From Hexactinellida sp. DTS-2022 (taxonomy: Eukaryota > Porifera > Hexactinellida): a stretch of 64,000 nucleotides of DNA. The notes beneath the pieces are model-generated. The model made no database searches. It was not told where the DNA came from and was given only the letters and a program-made list of their open reading frames with translations. The translations under genes and the position numbers were made by a program. Numbering within the stretch: position 1 is the first letter of the stretch; the number at the start of each line of letters is the position of its first letter. The stretch spans positions 4,960,001-5,024,000 of the forward strand of contig JAPNXP010000005.1 in NCBI GenBank assembly GCA_028753945.1, written 5' to 3'. Below, one piece after another: positions 59,906 to 64,000 of the stretch.

Positions 59906-62900
59906 TTACTTGTAGTTAGGTTTCCTGTGGCTCCTGCCCCTGCCCCTGGCAGACCTGCCCGTACCTCTTTGGGGGAGATAGCTCTCAGACATAGGAGGAT
60001 AGCTGCTCATCTGATCAAAGTTATATTCCAGCTGATCGGCGAAGTCTCTCCTAGGCTGTCTATGTTGGGCCCTGTGCCTCGGGGCTCCTCTGGTGTCTGG
60101 CTGTACATAGTGAGCAGTGCTGTGTGGCTTGTAGTGAGCAGGGGAGTTATCTTCTTCGTGGCGAATGGGCGGGGGCCTGATACATCCCCTCCCCATCTTA
60201 AAGCCAGGGGACGTCTGCGGCTGGAAGCCCTTAGCCCCATGGGGTATGTTGCCAACTGGGCTCTGATTCCGAGCTGCAAAGCTGAAAGGCGCATCCTTAT
60301 CTTGCTCCGTGGATATGTGGCTAGACAGCGGGGGGCTCTGCTGGTCCAGGCTGGGTAGAGTCAGGTCTCTGTTGAGTGCGGTCTCCTGTGTGGGGAGAGC
60401 AGGGGGGAAGGGGAGCGAGTGCAGGTCGGAGGGAGTCTGTATGATCTCAAGCTCGGCCTGCGCTACTCGCTTCGTCAGCTCGTCCAGAGACAGGGTGTCT
60501 GACTCGTGGCTCTGCGCGGGGGGAGGGCTAGTGGGCTCGGAGGGTTTGATAAACTGGTCGAATGGGGAAGGTATAACTCCGTTTATGTGGGACTCTGGAG
60601 CAGCCTGGGCAGCTAAGCCGGACAGGAGGAGAATGTCCTCTCTAAGGTTGATGTACCTAATCACAGCGGAGTGAATAACCGTCTGAGGATCTGGGGCCAC
60701 TGCAGCTCGTGCCTGCGAGGAGGGCAAGAGGAGAGTTTGTGACAGCTCTCGGATATCAGAGTCTGGATAGCTAGGCATAATCCTCTGAGTGCAGTAGCTC
60801 TCTAGAGACTTGGACCAAGAGAGGAGCACTGTCTCAGTTCTCGCAGGCGGCTCTAAGGCAGGGGCCTCTGGTTCTGGGTCCGGGGGGTCAACTGGGGGCG
60901 GGGACTTAGATAGTTTCACACTCCTTTTCACATCAAAGTCTAAGCAGTTTAGATAGTCTGTGATATTCCTGGGTTTGTGGTAGAATTCGCGAGCATCTAT
61001 GAAACATCTCCTGAGTTTTACAGCATTTCTAAAAGAGAGTACTGTCCCTAGGTTGTGTTTCAAGTTGAAAGGGTCCTCAATGCCTATTTTCCTGTTGGTC
61101 CAGTCCTTGTCCACCTTGGGTATAGGTTCCAGCTGTCTCAGAGTAATCACATGCTTTTCCCAGTTAAATTTAGAAACGCAGTAGCAGAGGAACTCCAGCC
61201 AGAGCTCAGCCAAGTTCTGATTATTCTGCTTATGTTTCCATATCTGCTTAACCGCCTTAATATCATCGCAGAAGTAGCACTCCCACTCCCCCACCATGAG
61301 CGAGCTCAGCTCGTACCCGGGCGGCCGCACCTGCTGCAGCACTGGTATGATGGGCGGGTCGGTTCTCTGCAGGAAGTGGATGGTGAGCAGGATGTAGGCG
61401 TAGGAGGACAGCCCGCCCACAGAGGCGTCCGCCAGACCTCTAACTTTACCGAAGTGCTTCACCAACAACCCCAGGTCCTGCACTCTCTGATCGAAACACG
61501 CATACGTCGCTAAAAGCCGCGAGTTGTTTAACGCTAGTGAGTTAGAAATACTGATGTCACAGCCGTAGATCTTCTCACCAAGCTTGTATTGGAATCGAAT
61601 TAACGGGACCTTTGCTGGTATAAGGATAATATCACGATACCCTCCCATGTTGCGCAATTCTTTCCTAATCTCATCTAGTTTACTTATCTTCATTAGATAG
61701 ACTGGATCTAGCTCGTCCGTATTTAGAATCTTTTCAGACGGCGGCGGCGCTACAATCGGCGACTCCAGCACCAGACAGAGGTCTACGTCACTCTCGTCAT
61801 TCCCGAATTTGTTGATAGAGGAGCCGAAGAGACAGAGCTCGAATTCACTTTTCAAGAACCCTCTGATGTCATACTCCAGTCTATTCCTGAGCAGCTCTCT
61901 CCGCTCGGACTCCTTAACGCTCATCTTATGCGAGTCCACCAGCTGCAGCAGACCCTCGTTCAGCTCGCGGATCTTTGCGCGCCCCGGCACAGAGACCGGT
62001 AGCACCGGGGGAAGCACTTCCTTTGGACAGTTTACCTTCGTGTGTCCCCTCTCCCTACACAGACCGCAGATGTCAGTGAACGTAGAGCGAATAAAGTTCC
62101 TGCTGTCCCTCTGACGCTCTATTTCATCCTCTGGCACCGTGATGCTGTGAAGCGGGTCCGAAGCATTGTCTTCCTGGGTGAGGGAGTACCTCACGGAGGA
62201 GAGGAGCACTTGGGGGACACTGACTGACGTCATCCTGACGTCACCTGAGAAGGGAGCACACTCCTCTGTCTCAGGAGTGCCTGGCGCGGCGTGATTGATC
62301 CCCTCGCCCTCCGAGTTGGAGCCTGAGTCGTTTGACATTCGCCTCTTTTCAGGTTTGCTTGTCACCTCTTCTGAGGGCACTGACGGCTCTTCGGATAGCC
62401 CTGTCACCTCAGGTGAGGAGTCAGCTGTGGCAGTTGACTCTAGAGCCCCTGAGCTGTCCAGGTTAATGCAGAGTCCCGTGGAGAGATCTGGGGACTCCTC
62501 TGTCCTCGCTAGCTCTGCGTCCACAGAGTGCATCTCAGAATCGGTGCTTTGATCTGTAACTACAATCTCACTGTACAGATCCCCGATTCTGCTCTTCTTA
62601 ACATGGCTGGGGTACATCTGTTGTATCGCGTTACTGTGCTTAACCTTGTACTGGTCTACCTCGCGATGGTAGTAGTTCAGTGTGTCCTTGAAGCAGTCGA
62701 AGTAGTATATCTGAGCGTGGTGCGTCTTCATGGAGAAAGATATATTGCTGGTCCGTCCTCTCAGCGGATGCGCCACAGAGAGACGCGCGTAATCCTTCTC
62801 GAAGTCATCTCTGACTAGCGGGAGGAGAGCGCCGTCCCCCCCGGGCCTCAGCTGCAGACTCACCTTGTGGAAGTAGTTGAAGTCCACCCAGTAGAACTGC

Positions 62901-64000
62901 AGCAGCAGCAGCCACAGCTTCCAGGTCTGCACGGGGGGGAGGTTCCCGAGCTCTCTACGGGCCCTCTCAAACAGGGAAGCGAGCTGAGCGTCGAACACGC
63001 CCGAAGAGTCAGGATTATCGGAGGGCAGTTTGTTCTTGAATTGGTCCAAATCCAGGTTAGGGAACCTAGGGGGAGTGACAGCGTGCTGTAAGAAGTATAT
63101 GACCATGATAGGGAATACGGTAGGATGCAGGTACCCCGAGTCAGGCAGGTCCAGCTTGCAGTGAGAGCTCCAGAAGTTGAACAGCGTGGAGAGAGTGGCC
63201 ACCTCGGAGCTGAGCTCTACGCAGCTCCTGAGCAGCTTGCTTAGCTCGACAGAGGACTCGTGCTTAACGTAGAATATGCAGTCTAGACAAGTCGTGATGT
63301 GCGATGCCTTTACGTTAGGATTCGCATCATTGAAGTCGTCCTTGATATACCGGAAATGCTCTGCGTCCTCGGAGAGAGAGAGCAGCATAGCGTCCAGCAG
63401 CTGCTGGCTCTTGAGAGAGCTGCTCACGTTAATAGTTAGGATGTAGTAGCACTGGCCCATCCCCTCCTCCGACTGGCCGAAGGGAGACAGCTTCAAGTCT
63501 GGGATATGTTTGGATAGCGCCACACGCGCGAATTCTAACACCAGAGACTTGTACTTCGACACGAACTTCCCTATTTCCTCCTGGTCTCTCCAGAGAACAG
63601 CTAGGTTCCTGTTGACAGCACTAGCCAGCGTGGCATCGCTTGTCACAATGCAGTAGTGCAGGTCGTGTAGTTTGCTGCGTAGCTTGGTGTGGTTGTGCAG
63701 AGCGAATGCTCTCGCTCTGTTTACCTGTTTGCAGAGCTGACATACCATCCGGCCGTCCGGCATCTCGATCACATTGTCGCTGATTGTAGGGAACATTTCG
63801 AAAAACTGGCTAGAGGAAACATTCTCATTCATCGCACCTTTTAAATTAATTTCAAAAGTTTCGCGGTTAGTCCATCTTACGAAGGAGGAGAACATGAAGT
63901 ATCCGTTGATCTGAGAGAGCAGACACAGCTCCCCAAACAGACCGGCTAGCTTCTTGTCTGTAGACACACCCAGCGCTCTGAACCTAACCTTGTCTTCCAG
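59906..64000 (-). CDS. TUT4/TUT7-like terminal uridylyltransferase (5' end outside the window)
   Basis: Open from the right edge to a stop at 59906, at least 1364 codons, no intron. From the N-terminus: a diverged first nucleotidyltransferase/PAP-like half with a C2H2-type finger (MVCQLCKQVNRARAFALHNH), an acidic Ser-rich linker, a CCHC knuckle (CGLCRERGHTKVNC), then the catalytic domain with CLFGSSINKFGNDESDVDLCL (metal-binding DxD) and IYGCDISISN (third Asp), and the PAP-associated region (HFLQRTDPPIIPVLQ, IEDPFNLKHNLG). The layout is that of TUT4/TUT7, which add uridines to pre-let-7 and deadenylated mRNAs. The tail is disordered and RG-rich (GRSARGRGRSHRK) and lacks the two C-terminal CCHC knuckles of vertebrate TUT4/7. 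The true start is beyond 64000. Confidence 0.9.
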   Translation of the reverse strand: MEDKVRFRALGVSTDKKLAGLFGELCLLSQINGYFMFSSFVRWTNRETFEINLKGAMNENVSSSQFFEMFPTISDNVIEMPDGRMVCQLCKQVNRARAFALHNHTKLRSKLHDLHYCIVTSDATLASAVNRNLAVLWRDQEEIGKFVSKYKSLVLEFARVALSKHIPDLKLSPFGQSEEGMGQCYYILTINVSSSLKSQQLLDAMLLSLSEDAEHFRYIKDDFNDANPNVKASHITTCLDCIFYVKHESSVELSKLLRSCVELSSEVATLSTLFNFWSSHCKLDLPDSGYLHPTVFPIMVIYFLQHAVTPPRFPNLDLDQFKNKLPSDNPDSSGVFDAQLASLFERARRELGNLPPVQTWKLWLLLLQFYWVDFNYFHKVSLQLRPGGDGALLPLVRDDFEKDYARLSVAHPLRGRTSNISFSMKTHHAQIYYFDCFKDTLNYYHREVDQYKVKHSNAIQQMYPSHVKKSRIGDLYSEIVVTDQSTDSEMHSVDAELARTEESPDLSTGLCINLDSSGALESTATADSSPEVTGLSEEPSVPSEEVTSKPEKRRMSNDSGSNSEGEGINHAAPGTPETEECAPFSGDVRMTSVSVPQVLLSSVRYSLTQEDNASDPLHSITVPEDEIERQRDSRNFIRSTFTDICGLCRERGHTKVNCPKEVLPPVLPVSVPGRAKIRELNEGLLQLVDSHKMSVKESERRELLRNRLEYDIRGFLKSEFELCLFGSSINKFGNDESDVDLCLVLESPIVAPPPSEKILNTDELDPVYLMKISKLDEIRKELRNMGGYRDIILIPAKVPLIRFQYKLGEKIYGCDISISNSLALNNSRLLATYACFDQRVQDLGLLVKHFGKVRGLADASVGGLSSYAYILLTIHFLQRTDPPIIPVLQQVRPPGYELSSLMVGEWECYFCDDIKAVKQIWKHKQNNQNLAELWLEFLCYCVSKFNWEKHVITLRQLEPIPKVDKDWTNRKIGIEDPFNLKHNLGTVLSFRNAVKLRRCFIDAREFYHKPRNITDYLNCLDFDVKRSVKLSKSPPPVDPPDPEPEAPALEPPARTETVLLSWSKSLESYCTQRIMPSYPDSDIRELSQTLLLPSSQARAAVAPDPQTVIHSAVIRYINLREDILLLSGLAAQAAPESHINGVIPSPFDQFIKPSEPTSPPPAQSHESDTLSLDELTKRVAQAELEIIQTPSDLHSLPFPPALPTQETALNRDLTLPSLDQQSPPLSSHISTEQDKDAPFSFAARNQSPVGNIPHGAKGFQPQTSPGFKMGRGCIRPPPIRHEEDNSPAHYKPHSTAHYVQPDTRGAPRHRAQHRQPRRDFADQLEYNFDQMSSYPPMSESYLPQRGTGRSARGRGRSHRKPNYK

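Overview
The window is nuclear DNA from a compact, AT-rich animal-like genome. Genes carry spliceosomal GT-AG introns, and the set (adhesion GPCR with cadherin repeats, CFAP300, LZTR1, GAK, TUT4/7-like, PEX11, KDEL receptor, CRIPT) points to a metazoan or close relative with motile cilia. Tiny introns (46-68 nt), no EGF or LamG modules in the cadherin receptor, and many short terminal-inverted-repeat elements make an early-branching animal such as a sponge my best guess. That placement is inference only.

Layout: 0.1-6.5 kb holds CFAP300 (-), an MVB12-like ESCRT-I subunit (-), a METTL16 fragment (+), PEX11 (-) and RNase H1 (-). At 7.9-8.7 kb is an orphan coiled-coil gene (+) with a clear TATA box. 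From 10.3 to 23.8 kb lies one PRPF39-like U1 snRNP gene (-, 16 exons) with unusually long AT-rich introns, a repeat-rich N-terminal extension, and a small secreted-protein gene nested in one intron on the other strand.

From 23.9 to 45.9 kb I reconstruct a single 21-exon gene (-) for a 4087-residue protein: signal peptide, about 30 cadherin repeats, HormR, GAIN/GPS, seven transmembrane helices. All exon phases close and the total length is divisible by three. Its third intron (6.7 kb) contains three complete genes on the opposite strand: a class-IV aminotransferase, CRIPT and LZTR1.

From 46.3 kb to the right edge everything is on the minus strand and tightly packed: a RING/TRAF-finger/SH2 protein, KDEL receptor, a UBE2D-like E2, GAK (kinase plus auxilin), a ZDHHC palmitoyltransferase, NSUN2, a LUC7L-like fragment and a TUT4/7-like uridylyltransferase running off the end.

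About two dozen short TA-flanked inverted-repeat elements (several pogo/Tigger-like MITE families) are scattered through the window. In the compact genes almost every intron longer than about 100 nt holds one of them, and subtracting it leaves a host intron of about 50-80 nt. Two genes, METTL16 and LUC7L, lack recognisable N-terminal halves inside the window.
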